From the NCBI RefSeq assembly GCF_014695725.1, contig NZ_JACJOU010000026.1, positions 124,001-188,000 on the forward strand: a DNA stretch of 64,000 bases. Direction: 5' to 3'. Origin of the DNA: Microcoleus sp. FACHB-672. GTDB taxonomy: Bacteria > Cyanobacteriota > Cyanobacteriia > Cyanobacteriales > Oscillatoriaceae. Positions 55,026-64,000 of the stretch are shown here, one piece after another. Each line of letters opens with the position of its first letter. Within the stretch, counting starts at the first letter, position 1. The position numbers and the translations under genes were made by a program. Under the pieces are notes generated by a model. The model saw only the letters and a program-made list of their open reading frames with translations. It made no database searches and was not told the DNA's origin.

Positions 55026-58000
55026 ATGGGTTCAAAAAGTATTAATTCATCTAAGAAAACAAGTCATCAACTTGAAAGTAAAAAACCTGCTAATTTTTCC
55101 ACTTTTCCTATTTCCTTAATTTTGGCTGCCTGTGTCGCCGGCTACTGCACAGCGCCGGCTCATGCAGAAGGCAGCCGAGAGTTAGTCTCAAGTGGGGGAA
55201 ACAGACCCTTTCTAGAGTGGACAAATCTTCCTGCCACCGCCGGCATCAACCGACGGACAACCTTAAAAGTTTACGTCAATGCCGGCGAAACAATTAACCT
55301 CGGTTCCAGCGTTCCCAATAGCTTTGGTGGCGGCATCACAGATATTGTCTACCGCAGTCCGTTGGGCGTAGTTGGCTCATGCGACGTTCAAGCGACTGGC
55401 TTCGGGTTGATTGATACCCTTGCGAAAGAAGCAGCTGGCCCACTTCCGGCAGCCGGTGGTTACACTCCCTGCACTGTCGTAGCCACTGAAAGTGGAATTT
55501 ATGAAGTAGACTTTCACGCGCCCTTTTTTAGCGCAACACCCATTGGCAACCCAACCGCAATTGGTGCAAATGTCCCCTTCCCAACAGATGGCTCACAACT
55601 TCAAACAGTCGCCGCTTGGGATATCACAGTCACTAATGGAGGGATACCTATTCCAGGAGGGGGGCGAGTTTATGCAGATTACCTGTCGCTAATGATGGGA
55701 GGTACCGGCGGGACAGAAACCAACATCAGTCCCATCAGTTCCCGAACCTACATTCAAACACAGGATGGTTATCGCTACCTGGTAGACCTTAATGGTTTGC
55801 AACCATTTGGATTCATCTTTTTTGCCAATAATCGAGGCTTTACAGACACAGCCGGCAATCCACTTTATCGCTCGATCTCGCTGCTCACTGGGAGCGCACT
55901 TCCCGGTGGAGTTGGCTTAACTCCGACAGAAAAGGTTTTTTTAAACCCACCCGCTGCAGACTTACCCGGATCTGCCAGCTCTCCCAGCGGCAATACATGG
56001 CTTCTCGCATCACCGGCACCTCCTCCCACACCAACAGGATTCACATTTACCGGCATTGAAGGAACACCGAATCAAACTGGCACCACTCCTTTGGGAGGTA
56101 ACTTTAGCTTTAATGCGCCTTCTGTGGGCACTTACAGCATTCAGATAGATGTAAACCAAGATGGGGACTATAACGACCCAATTGATCGGATACTGGCTGG
56201 TAATGCCGCAATTGGGGCAAATACAATTGCTTGGGATGGCAGGGATGGCTTTGGAAATCCCGTCCCTGCCAGTGTCACCCCCTACGGTGCCTCGATTACG
56301 CTCAATGCAGGTGAAGTGCATTTTCCCTTTTTAGATGCAGAAAATAATCCAGGGGGTTTGATTATCCAACGGCAGATTCCAGGAGGGGGAAACACCGATA
56401 CCGTGTATTACAACGATACTGGCTTAACCGGCGGCACACCCCCCAACCCGATCAGTGCCTTAGCCGGGGTTCCCAGCAGCACTGGTGCTCACAGGTACGG
56501 GAACGCTAGCGGTTCTCAGACAGAATTTGGTAATAACAGGGGGATTGACACTTGGACAAATTTACCCTCCGCACCCGTCGCTCTTGTCGGAGGAATCACA
56601 GTCGCAGCAGCTGACCTTGTCATTGCCAAGACCGATAATGTCACCACCATAGCGGCAGGCAGCCCGATTACATATACCATTACGGTGACCAATAATGGAC
56701 CCAGTACAGCCACCGGCGCGACGGTGACAGACACAATTCCAGCTAGTATTACCGGCGTTAACTGGACCTGCGCGATTACTGCCGGCACCGGCGCTTGTGG
56801 GACGGCTAATGGTACAGGAAATGCCATCAACACCACCGTTAATCTTAATAGCGGAGCCACCGCCACCTACACAGTAACCGGAACCGTCTCTCCGACCGCC
56901 ACCGGCACCTTGAGCAACACTGCCACCGTGCGCCGGCCCAATGATACTGCCGATCCGGTAGACAATGACGGTAGTGGCAGTAATAACATCAGCGAAAGCG
57001 CCACCGATACCACCACCATCGGCCCTCCATCCGCTGATTTAGCAATTACGAAAACCGCGAATCAAACCAGCACGACTGCCGGCAGCGCCATCGCTTATAC
57101 CATTACCGTCACTAACAACGGCACGAGCACCGTTAATAGTGTCACCGTTACGGATACAATTCCTGCCGGTCTGACTAACCCCATCTACACCCCCAGCACC
57201 GGCACTTATGACCCAGCAAACGGCGCTTGGACTGGCTTAACTCTGGCAACCGGACAAAGCATTACCCTCACGATCAACGCCACTGTAGCCGCAAATGCCA
57301 CCGGCACTTTAACCAATACAGCGACTGTCGCACCTCCTGGCGGTGTCACCGATCCGAATAATACGAACAACCAAAGCCAGGATACAACCGAGATCGTTCC
57401 ACCCGCCGATCTCGCCGTAACCAAAACCGTAGACAATCCCAATCCCACGGTTGGACAAAATATTAATTACACCGTCACCTTAACTAACACCGGCCCTTCA
57501 ACTGCCACCAATGTTGCGATTACTGACCAAATTCCTGCCGGTTTAACCTTTATCTCGGCAACACCCAGTCAAGGCACTTACGACAATACAACCGGCCTTT
57601 GGACTGTAGGGACTCTGGCGAATGGTGCCTCTGTCACCTTAACGATTAGCGCCACGGTTAACACCACGAATCCCATTACAAATACCGCAACCATTTCGGC
57701 TTCAGATCAGCCAGATCCAGATACTACAGATAACACCGGCACGGTGACAGTACCGCAACAGCAAGCTGATTTAGCCGTAGCTAAAACCGTAGATACTCCC
57801 AATCCCACGGTTGGGCAAACGATTAATTACACCGTCACCTTAACCAACACCGGCCCTTCAACTGCCACCAATGTTGCGATTACTGACCAAATTCCTGCCG
57901 GTTTAACCTTTATCTCGGCAACACCCAGTCAAGGCACTTACGACAATACAACCGGCCTTTGGACTGTAGGGACTGTTGCTAATGGTAGTTCTGTCACCTT

Positions 58001-60131
58001 AACGATTAGCGCCACTGTTAACACCACTAATCCCATTACGAATACCGCAACCATTTCGGCTTCAGATCAGCCAGATCCAGATACTACAGATAACACCGGC
58101 ACGGTGACAGTACCGCAACAGCAAGCTGATTTAGCCGTAGCTAAAACCGTAGATACTCCCAATCCCACGGTTGGACAAACGATTAATTACACCGTCACCT
58201 TAACCAACACCGGCCCTTCAACTGCCACCAATGTTGCGATTACTGACCAAATTCCTGCCGGTTTAACCTTTATCTCGGCAACACCCAGTCAAGGCACTTA
58301 CGACAATACAATCGGCCTTTGGACTGTAGGGACTGTTGCTAATGGTAGTTCTGTCACCTTAACGATTAGCGCCACTGTTAACACCACTAATCCCATTACG
58401 AATACCGCAACCATTTCGGCTTCAGATCAGCCAGATCCAGATACTACAGATAACACCGGCACGGTGACAGTACCGCAACAGCAAGCTGATTTGTCCGTGG
58501 CTAAAACGGTAGACAATCCTAATCCGGGAATAGGCCAGAATATCACTTACACCGTTACCTTAATCAACACCGGCCCTGCCAATGCGACAGGAGTGCAAGT
58601 CACTGACCAAATACCAGCAGGCTTAACATTTGTCTCCGTAACACCCAGTCAGGGGACTTATGACAATACAACCGGCCTTTGGAATGTGGGCAATGTCGCT
58701 AATGGTGCCGATGCTACCCTCAGAATTACTGCCACAGTCAACACAACGAACGTCACCAATACTGCCCAAGTGAGTGCTTCAGATCAGACAGATCCGGATC
58801 CGACAGATAACACCGGCACTGTTACAGTACCAACGCAAGGGGCTGATTTATCTCTTGGCAAGACTGTAGACAACGCCAACCCCAGTGTTGGGCGAAATTT
58901 GACTTACACGGTAACTCTCAGCAACACCGGCCCTGCTGCGGCTACGGGCGTGCAAGTTACTGACCAGTTGCCAGCCGGCTTAACGTTTGTGTCGGCAACA
59001 CCGAGTCAGGGAACCTACAATAATACAACCGGCCTTTGGACTGTAGGAAATCTTGCTAATGGTGCCGGTGCCACCCTCAGAATTACTGCCACCGTCAATA
59101 CGACCAATCCAATTACCAACAGTGCCCAAGTTACCGCCTCAGATCAGCCAGATCCCGACTCGACTGCCGGCAACAGCAATCCTAGTGAAGATGACCAAGC
59201 CAGCGTGAGTATATCGCAGCCCGTGGCCGATCTGTCGCTGGCTAAAACGGTGGATAATGCCAATCCATCGGTCGGTCAGACAATTGCTTATACCGTGACT
59301 CTTAGGAACACCGGCCCTGCCAATGCGACGGGAGTGCAAGTCACTGACCGAATACCAACCGGCTTAACGTTTGTCTCGGCAACACCGAGTCAGGGAACCT
59401 ACGACAATACAACCGGCCTTTGGACTGTCGGCAATGTTGCCAATGGTGCCGCTGTCACCTTAACTATTCAGGCGACGCTGAATACGGTGGGGGTGGTGAC
59501 AAACACTGCTGCCATTACTGCAGCTGAGCAAAGTGATCCAGACTCAACCCCAGGGAACAACGCGCCAGGGGAAGATGACCAAGCCAGCGTGAGTGTGCCG
59601 GCAAAACCAAACCTGCGCCTGGTGAAGAGAGTGACCCAAATTAACTCGACAAGCTTTAATGATTTAGTAGACGATCCAGCCGATGTCAATGACAATGCTG
59701 CCAACTGGCCTAGCAATTATTTACTAGGAAGAACCGATGGCGGCAGGGTTCAGCCGGGTGATGAAATTGAATATACAATTTACTTTCTCTCGGATGGGTC
59801 CGCACCTGCCGGCAATGTCGTTTTGTGTGACTTAGTTCCCCCTAACTTGGGCTTTATTTCCAATGCTTTTGGTGCGGTTCAAGGAATCTCTGTTTTCCTC
59901 AATGGTAACCAGCAGTCTTATACCAATAGTGCGGATGGGGATGGAGGTCAATTTTATCCTGCCGGCACCTTAATTCCTCCCCCTCCGGGCGGTGTCTCTC
60001 CCCAACCCTGCGGGGATGCAAATACAAATGGGGCTGTGGTTGTAAATTTGGGCAACATTCCTACGGCAACGGGTTCAAATCCTGCGAATTCCTATGGATT
60101 TATCCGCTTCCGTGCCCGATTTATTGATTGA
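55026..60131 (+). CDS. Secreted DUF11-repeat surface protein
   Basis: 1701 residues from ATG 55026, chosen because AGGAG (55015-55019) lies six bases upstream; the open frame to GTG 54927 is less likely. A signal peptide of unusual length (TFPISLILAACVAGYCTAPAHA) precedes an N-terminal domain of about 500 residues of unknown fold. Then come eight DUF11 repeats, each opening ADLxxxKTxD and containing YTVTLTNTGP...VTDQIPAGLTF, and one degenerate repeat at the end. DUF11 units are beta-sandwich domains found in surface adhesins. No LPXTG, barrel or PEP-CTERM is present at the C-terminus. Three repeats are near-identical at DNA level. Confidence 0.85.
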   Translation: MGSKSINSSKKTSHQLESKKPANFSTFPISLILAACVAGYCTAPAHAEGSRELVSSGGNRPFLEWTNLPATAGINRRTTLKVYVNAGETINLGSSVPNSFGGGITDIVYRSPLGVVGSCDVQATGFGLIDTLAKEAAGPLPAAGGYTPCTVVATESGIYEVDFHAPFFSATPIGNPTAIGANVPFPTDGSQLQTVAAWDITVTNGGIPIPGGGRVYADYLSLMMGGTGGTETNISPISSRTYIQTQDGYRYLVDLNGLQPFGFIFFANNRGFTDTAGNPLYRSISLLTGSALPGGVGLTPTEKVFLNPPAADLPGSASSPSGNTWLLASPAPPPTPTGFTFTGIEGTPNQTGTTPLGGNFSFNAPSVGTYSIQIDVNQDGDYNDPIDRILAGNAAIGANTIAWDGRDGFGNPVPASVTPYGASITLNAGEVHFPFLDAENNPGGLIIQRQIPGGGNTDTVYYNDTGLTGGTPPNPISALAGVPSSTGAHRYGNASGSQTEFGNNRGIDTWTNLPSAPVALVGGITVAAADLVIAKTDNVTTIAAGSPITYTITVTNNGPSTATGATVTDTIPASITGVNWTCAITAGTGACGTANGTGNAINTTVNLNSGATATYTVTGTVSPTATGTLSNTATVRRPNDTADPVDNDGSGSNNISESATDTTTIGPPSADLAITKTANQTSTTAGSAIAYTITVTNNGTSTVNSVTVTDTIPAGLTNPIYTPSTGTYDPANGAWTGLTLATGQSITLTINATVAANATGTLTNTATVAPPGGVTDPNNTNNQSQDTTEIVPPADLAVTKTVDNPNPTVGQNINYTVTLTNTGPSTATNVAITDQIPAGLTFISATPSQGTYDNTTGLWTVGTLANGASVTLTISATVNTTNPITNTATISASDQPDPDTTDNTGTVTVPQQQADLAVAKTVDTPNPTVGQTINYTVTLTNTGPSTATNVAITDQIPAGLTFISATPSQGTYDNTTGLWTVGTVANGSSVTLTISATVNTTNPITNTATISASDQPDPDTTDNTGTVTVPQQQADLAVAKTVDTPNPTVGQTINYTVTLTNTGPSTATNVAITDQIPAGLTFISATPSQGTYDNTIGLWTVGTVANGSSVTLTISATVNTTNPITNTATISASDQPDPDTTDNTGTVTVPQQQADLSVAKTVDNPNPGIGQNITYTVTLINTGPANATGVQVTDQIPAGLTFVSVTPSQGTYDNTTGLWNVGNVANGADATLRITATVNTTNVTNTAQVSASDQTDPDPTDNTGTVTVPTQGADLSLGKTVDNANPSVGRNLTYTVTLSNTGPAAATGVQVTDQLPAGLTFVSATPSQGTYNNTTGLWTVGNLANGAGATLRITATVNTTNPITNSAQVTASDQPDPDSTAGNSNPSEDDQASVSISQPVADLSLAKTVDNANPSVGQTIAYTVTLRNTGPANATGVQVTDRIPTGLTFVSATPSQGTYDNTTGLWTVGNVANGAAVTLTIQATLNTVGVVTNTAAITAAEQSDPDSTPGNNAPGEDDQASVSVPAKPNLRLVKRVTQINSTSFNDLVDDPADVNDNAANWPSNYLLGRTDGGRVQPGDEIEYTIYFLSDGSAPAGNVVLCDLVPPNLGFISNAFGAVQGISVFLNGNQQSYTNSADGDGGQFYPAGTLIPPPPGGVSPQPCGDANTNGAVVVNLGNIPTATGSNPANSYGFIRFRARFID
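57405..58484 (+). repeat. Three near-identical 360-bp tandem repeats
   Basis: The DUF11 copies beginning at 57405, 57765 and 58125 are each exactly 360 bp (120 codons). The second and third copies differ at very few bases; for example one Thr-to-Ile change in ATCGGCC near 58311. This is a recent tandem duplication in frame. Confidence 0.95.
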
Positions 60132-60210
60132 TATTATTGCCTCTTAAAAACCTAAGTTTTTATTCTTCCAAACTTGAAAATACTTAGCATTTTAGAGGAG
60201 CATTCACTCT

Positions 60211-60552
60211 TTACTTTTCCGATTGCACGTTATCTGAAATCCATTTTAAATAGGATTGAGAGCCGGCAATAATTGGCAGCGCAATAATTTCTGGCACCTC
60301 ATAAGAGTGCAGTTCTCGTACTTTATTTTCCAAATCTAAAAATTTGCTCAAATCTGTTTTAATCAGCAGTTGCCACTCATCCTCTGATTGCACTTCGCCC
60401 TGCCAAGTGTAAATTGAATGAACGGGCAGCAAGCTCACGCAAGCTGCCAGATGCGCTTCTATTAAAGCTTTGGCGATCATTTCTGCTTCATTGCGTGAAG
60501 CGGCTGTCACCATCACCACACCGTACTGAGGTGCCCTAGAATCTTTTTCCAT
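60211..60552 (-). CDS. cutA: Divalent-ion tolerance protein CutA
   Basis: A 113-residue trimer-forming protein of the CutA1 family. Hallmarks visible: LAACVSLLPVHSIYTWQGE, LLIKTDLSKF, and ELHSYEVPEIIALPI. The fold resembles PII proteins; its role in copper tolerance is debated. Full length. Confidence 0.93.
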   Translation of the reverse strand: MEKDSRAPQYGVVMVTAASRNEAEMIAKALIEAHLAACVSLLPVHSIYTWQGEVQSEDEWQLLIKTDLSKFLDLENKVRELHSYEVPEIIALPIIAGSQSYLKWISDNVQSEK

Positions 60553-60614
60553 CCCCCGTCCATTGCCTAAAATTAAACATTAAAGATGAAAATTTTTCTC
60601 TTTCATTTTAAGTT

Positions 60615-61499
60615 TTAAGTTGAGACTGCCAGGGTTGGAGAACCATCAGCAGTTAAGTAGAAGTAGCGTCTTGTCAACTCCGGTAGTGTTGCGCCGGCAA
60701 ATTCAGCTCCATCAATGGAAGCGCCCATCAGTGTGGCTTCGCTTAAGTCGGCTTCTGTTAAGTCCGCCCGGTTGAGTCTTGTCCAATCCAAGTTAGATTT
60801 ATAAAGCGAGGCTCGCGATAGGTTGGCACCTGTCAAGTCTGCCCCTATTAAGCTAGCCCAACGCAGCTGAGCTTCGCTAAGATTAGCAGAAACTAGGTTG
60901 GAGCCTTCAAGATTTGCGTTATTGAGTTTAGCTTCACTCAGGTTAATTCCGTTGAGATCGCTTCCATTGAGATCAACGCCGTTTAAGTAAGCTTGGCTTA
61001 GGTTCACGCCGCTTAAAATTGTGCCATAAAGCATCGCGCCACTGAGCCTCGCACAGGAAAGGTTAGCCCAACTTAAATTAGCTCCCGTGAGTTTTGCATT
61101 CCGAAAGTTAACACCCTGCAAATTTGCTCCGCAGAGGTTGACACTCCAAAGATTCGCACCTGCGAAGTTAACGCTGGTGAGGTTTGCGCCACTGAGTTTC
61201 GCTCTCGGTAATTTGGCTTTCACCAGGTAGGCACCCGTTAAGGTGGCTTTGGTGAGGTCTGCATCTGCCAATTTTCCTTCGCTCATTTTGACAAAACTCA
61301 GGTTAGCCCAGTTTAAACAAGTGCCACTGAGATCGGTTTTGGTGAGTACCGCTCTACTGAGATCCGCACCTCTAAGGTTAGCTTTGGTGAGGTTAACTCC
61401 AACGAGGGTGACTCCTTTGAGATCGGCTCCACTGAGATCGGAGCCGGCAAAGTTCCTTTCTCCAGATTCATACCGATTGAGTAAATCCCGAACTTCCAT
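60615..61499 (-). CDS. Pentapeptide-repeat protein
   Basis: 294 residues from ATG 61499, with GGAG upstream (the frame is open to 61604). A short helical head (VRDLLNRYESGERNFAG) is followed by about 45-50 tandem A(D/N)LxX repeats that would form a right-handed beta-helix, ending in a short tail. Cyanobacteria have many of these; the function is unknown. No toxin or gyrase-protection signature could be assigned. Confidence 0.88.
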   Translation of the reverse strand: MEVRDLLNRYESGERNFAGSDLSGADLKGVTLVGVNLTKANLRGADLSRAVLTKTDLSGTCLNWANLSFVKMSEGKLADADLTKATLTGAYLVKAKLPRAKLSGANLTSVNFAGANLWSVNLCGANLQGVNFRNAKLTGANLSWANLSCARLSGAMLYGTILSGVNLSQAYLNGVDLNGSDLNGINLSEAKLNNANLEGSNLVSANLSEAQLRWASLIGADLTGANLSRASLYKSNLDWTRLNRADLTEADLSEATLMGASIDGAEFAGATLPELTRRYFYLTADGSPTLAVST

Positions 61500-61604
61500 C
61501 TGTGTTGACTCCGGTACTCGCAAATTTATTTCTTTAAGCGGGGAATATTCACTCGCCCGCTGACTGTAGAGCAAGCATATAATTCCCGTTTTGTTACTGA
61601 ACAA

Positions 61605-62103
61605 AACAGCTTGAATGAGATTTTAAATAAAAATTTAATCTCTTCCGTAATACAAATTTTACAGCACTCTGCTTTTCACGTGAGTGGCCACACTCGTTTC
61701 TGTAACAAATATTTTTTTAATGAGAAACAGCTTACCTGTCTGTTAATTCCAATTTGTGATAGAAGTGCGGGCAAAGCTCCGGGAAGAACCTAACGAAGAA
61801 AGGCATCATTTGCATGAAAACAGCAGAGTTAGCTATTTATCAACTTCTATTATAGATTAAATTTTAATTGCAAGTATAAATTAATATTATGATCTTGCTG
61901 ACACCGGCTCTTCTACGTTGTTACAACAGTGAGCGAATCGAAGACTAAGTGCTGAATCCTGAATCGTGAGTCTTGAGTGGGTGAGTGAGTGACGCGCCGG
62001 CCTAAAACTGGCGCTCAGGCTGCGACAGGCGAGAAAGGACTGTACGATTCAGTATTAATCTTTCTCTAACATCACTCAGGACTCAGCACTTAGCACTCAA
62101 AAC
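61605..62103. other. Intergenic region, about 500 bp
   Basis: No gene recognised. The 3' half is built of ACTCAGGACTCAGCACTTAGC-like words with partial inverted copies (GAATCGTGAGTCTTGAGTG against CACTCAAAACTCAA), low-complexity DNA typical of cyanobacterial intergenic spacers. Confidence 0.5.
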
Positions 62104-64000
62104 TCAATTGACGCGCAGTTTAAGGCGAATGTTACCGGCTGCAGAACTCGGTGCAGACCAGCCGGCAAGCGCTTGCTTAATCTGATTGATCGCAGTCATG
62201 TCTTTGAGCGTTGAAGCTTTGTCATCTAAGATGATCCGCCCAACGCGGCCATTCTTAACCGGGAACTCCAGCACGATTTCGCCGGCAACGCCTTGAGGCA
62301 GATTTACGCTTTGCAAATATTGGGTTAGCGATGCGATCGCACTTTGATCCAATCCATCTGCACTGATAATTGCAATGCGATTGGCATCTTGTGAAAAATT
62401 CTCGGCTTCTAAGGGTGAAGTTCTTGACTCTAAATCGGGTGGTGCCGCCGAAATTGCAACATCGGCACCTGAAGAAGAACCGGGAAGGCGGTTCATTTGG
62501 CGGGGTGCGCTTGAAGGTGCCGGTGTTCCTAGACGCGTCGTTATCGAATCCTGGCCGCTAAAAATTCCTTCGTAGCTAACACCCTGTGGCAACTCCACCG
62601 GCACTTGCACTCGCTGGCGCGTTCCATCAGGATTGACGCGAACTTCTTCACTGACGGCAACAAAAGCGGTGTATTGCGACAGTAGCCGGTAACTGAGGGC
62701 GGTATCTGTCACTGCCTCAACACCAGATTTGGTTTCGCCGGCAAACATTTGATTCATCAAATCCTTAATCCGCGAGCGCCCCCACAGTTGCGCGATACCT
62801 GGGTTGCCGGTGCCGGCAAAATCAACATTCAAAGTCTTTTCATAGCGCTTGCCACCCGCTGCGGTGCCGGTGATTTTCAACTGCCCTTTACTGCCATCTT
62901 GTTTGCGTCCAAATAACACTAATGGCTGCTGTGCAAATAAGTCTGGAACCGCGTTTGGATAAAGGTCTGGTTTTCCCTCACCTTTCCAGTTCACTTGAAT
63001 ATTCGTCAAGACGGGATTATTAATTTGGCGGAAAAACTTCTCGGCAATTTCTTGGGTGGGTTCATCTTGACGAATCACTTGAGAGGTGCCTCTTCCCACT
63101 TCGGCAAGGCGATTCAGCAAAAACCGATTAACAGAACTACCCACGCCAAAACTATATAGCCGGTTGCCAGATTTTAACCCGCTTTGTACTTCAGCCATTA
63201 CTTCATTTTCATTGCCAATGTAGCCATCGGTGATCAGAACAACGCTGCGAAGCCGGCCTTCTTTTGCGGCGGGGAAATTCAACACTGCACGGATACCGTT
63301 AAGCAATTCTGTACCGCCATTGGCGTCTAGCTGGTCGATATAAGCCATTGCCTTCTGCCGATTGGCGGGGGTATTGGGGAGAGGTGCCGGTGACAGTTGT
63401 GTGGCGGTATTGGCAAAATCAATGATAGTAAATGTGTCGTTAGGATTGAGTCCGTTGATAAACCGGCGCATCAATTCCTTCGATTTTACCAGCGGATCGC
63501 CTGACTGAGAGCCAGAGGTATCCATTAAAAAGACAACATCTTTAGGGACAATTTCGTTAGATTTGTAATCGACTGCGGGGATGAGATAGACGGCGAAATG
63601 ACCGCCGCGATCATCTGTTTGGGTTAAGACAGTGGCTTGCGTATTTTTCCCAGCAACTTGATAGCGTAGAATCAAATCTTTGTTGGGAATATTATCTTCT
63701 GGAGCTAATTGTACTTTTGTGAGGCTGCCGGTGCGTTCGGTGCGAATTTTGTGAGAAGTTGATTGCACCTGTTTAATCGGGATGCCGGCGTCAATTTCTA
63801 CGGTAACGTTAATATCATGTCCCGAACGAGTTCCGGGTTTGACGATAGGCGGGTTGATACGGGAGGCGTCGGGAACGCGATCAGTATCGCCATTCGGAGA
63901 AATGGGGTTGCCGGGAATGTAGCGTGGCCCAACAACCATTGGGAAGACGAATTCGTAGTTTCCTCCCTCAAATTTTAAGCTATCGGTATATCGAATTGTC
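62104..64000 (-). CDS. VIT and VWA domain protein (5' end beyond the window)
   Basis: A partial gene: the open frame runs past the ATG at 63939 to the end of the window. Upstream in-frame residues read TIRYTDSLKFEGGNYEFVFP, which continues the VIT domain, so the true start lies to the right. The rest has a VWA domain with the MIDAS motif DTSGSQSG and conserved TDGYIGNE, and a C-terminal region of unknown fold. VIT-VWA proteins resemble inter-alpha-trypsin inhibitor heavy chains and are surface or secreted binding proteins in bacteria. Confidence 0.9.
   Translation of the reverse strand, partial: TIRYTDSLKFEGGNYEFVFPMVVGPRYIPGNPISPNGDTDRVPDASRINPPIVKPGTRSGHDINVTVEIDAGIPIKQVQSTSHKIRTERTGSLTKVQLAPEDNIPNKDLILRYQVAGKNTQATVLTQTDDRGGHFAVYLIPAVDYKSNEIVPKDVVFLMDTSGSQSGDPLVKSKELMRRFINGLNPNDTFTIIDFANTATQLSPAPLPNTPANRQKAMAYIDQLDANGGTELLNGIRAVLNFPAAKEGRLRSVVLITDGYIGNENEVMAEVQSGLKSGNRLYSFGVGSSVNRFLLNRLAEVGRGTSQVIRQDEPTQEIAEKFFRQINNPVLTNIQVNWKGEGKPDLYPNAVPDLFAQQPLVLFGRKQDGSKGQLKITGTAAGGKRYEKTLNVDFAGTGNPGIAQLWGRSRIKDLMNQMFAGETKSGVEAVTDTALSYRLLSQYTAFVAVSEEVRVNPDGTRQRVQVPVELPQGVSYEGIFSGQDSITTRLGTPAPSSAPRQMNRLPGSSSGADVAISAAPPDLESRTSPLEAENFSQDANRIAIISADGLDQSAIASLTQYLQSVNLPQGVAGEIVLEFPVKNGRVGRIILDDKASTLKDMTAINQIKQALAGWSAPSSAAGNIRLKLRVN
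62333..62340. other. HIP1 octamer GCGATCGC
   Basis: The only copy of the cyanobacterial HIP1 palindrome that I noticed in 64 kb, inside the VWA gene. In many cyanobacteria it occurs about once per kilobase or so. Confidence 0.8.

Noticed and set aside
57405-58484. Mobile element or integron-like duplication
   Set aside because: The three 360-bp copies are in frame inside one gene and lack terminal inverted repeats or a transposase.

Overview
The window comes from a cyanobacterial chromosome, most likely a filamentous or otherwise complex species. The evidence is psbV, a psbV2-like gene and petJ in a row, a cyanoexosortase B locus, a COP23-type protein, 4-hydroxyphenylpyruvate dioxygenase, Uma2 and pentapeptide-repeat proteins. 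The palindrome GCCGGC is very frequent, whereas the classical cyanobacterial HIP1 octamer GCGATCGC was noticed only once (62333-62340). The sequence does not identify the species. No rRNA, CRISPR array or intact transposase was found. One tRNA gene is present, tRNA-Val(CAC).

Layout. 0.1-7.6 kb, minus strand: an exopolysaccharide/exosortase locus with a Wzc-like co-polymerase and tyrosine kinase, an SLBB export protein, a cyanoexosortase B-associated protein, cyanoexosortase B and a sugar aminotransferase. 8-25.8 kb, mixed housekeeping and stress genes: dienelactone hydrolase, membrane acyltransferase, uvrB, two CsbD proteins with a small lipoprotein, a hybrid histidine kinase carrying an amide/urea-type binding domain, a DNA methyltransferase fused to a nuclease-like domain, a DsbA-like lipoprotein, rpe, a subtilase, an LCP protein and a COP23 protein. 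26-31.7 kb, minus strand: a decayed porin-like fragment, petJ, psbV2, psbV, a small conserved gene, accD, a DUF2007 protein and prepilin peptidase. 32.1-35.6 kb: a membrane-anchored NACHT NTPase with twelve near-identical HEAT-like repeats, followed by tRNA-Val(CAC). 35.7 kb: radC. 36.6-52.6 kb: a large DNA phosphorothioation (Dnd) locus. 53.4-64 kb: hppD, a secreted DUF11-repeat protein, cutA, a pentapeptide-repeat protein and a VIT/VWA protein cut by the right edge.

The most interesting part is the Dnd locus. The modification genes dndB, dndC, dndD and dndE are followed by the Dnd-associated methyltransferase. Upstream lies a candidate restriction arm: a DEAH helicase of the Dnd-linked type, a previously uncalled 57-residue protein, and a second SMC/DndD-like ATPase whose start overlaps the 57-residue gene by four bases. 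A Dnd-associated protein 4 gene and a Uma2 nuclease follow. Three DGQHR-family proteins are present; the canonical DndB has the motif as DGNHR, and the longest paralogue is divergently transcribed. No dndA is present, so a housekeeping cysteine desulfurase elsewhere would have to supply sulfur. The NACHT-HEAT protein beside it and the methylase-nuclease fusion at 17.9 kb suggest a wider defence neighbourhood.

All functional calls rest on reading motifs and remembered family features; no database search was run.
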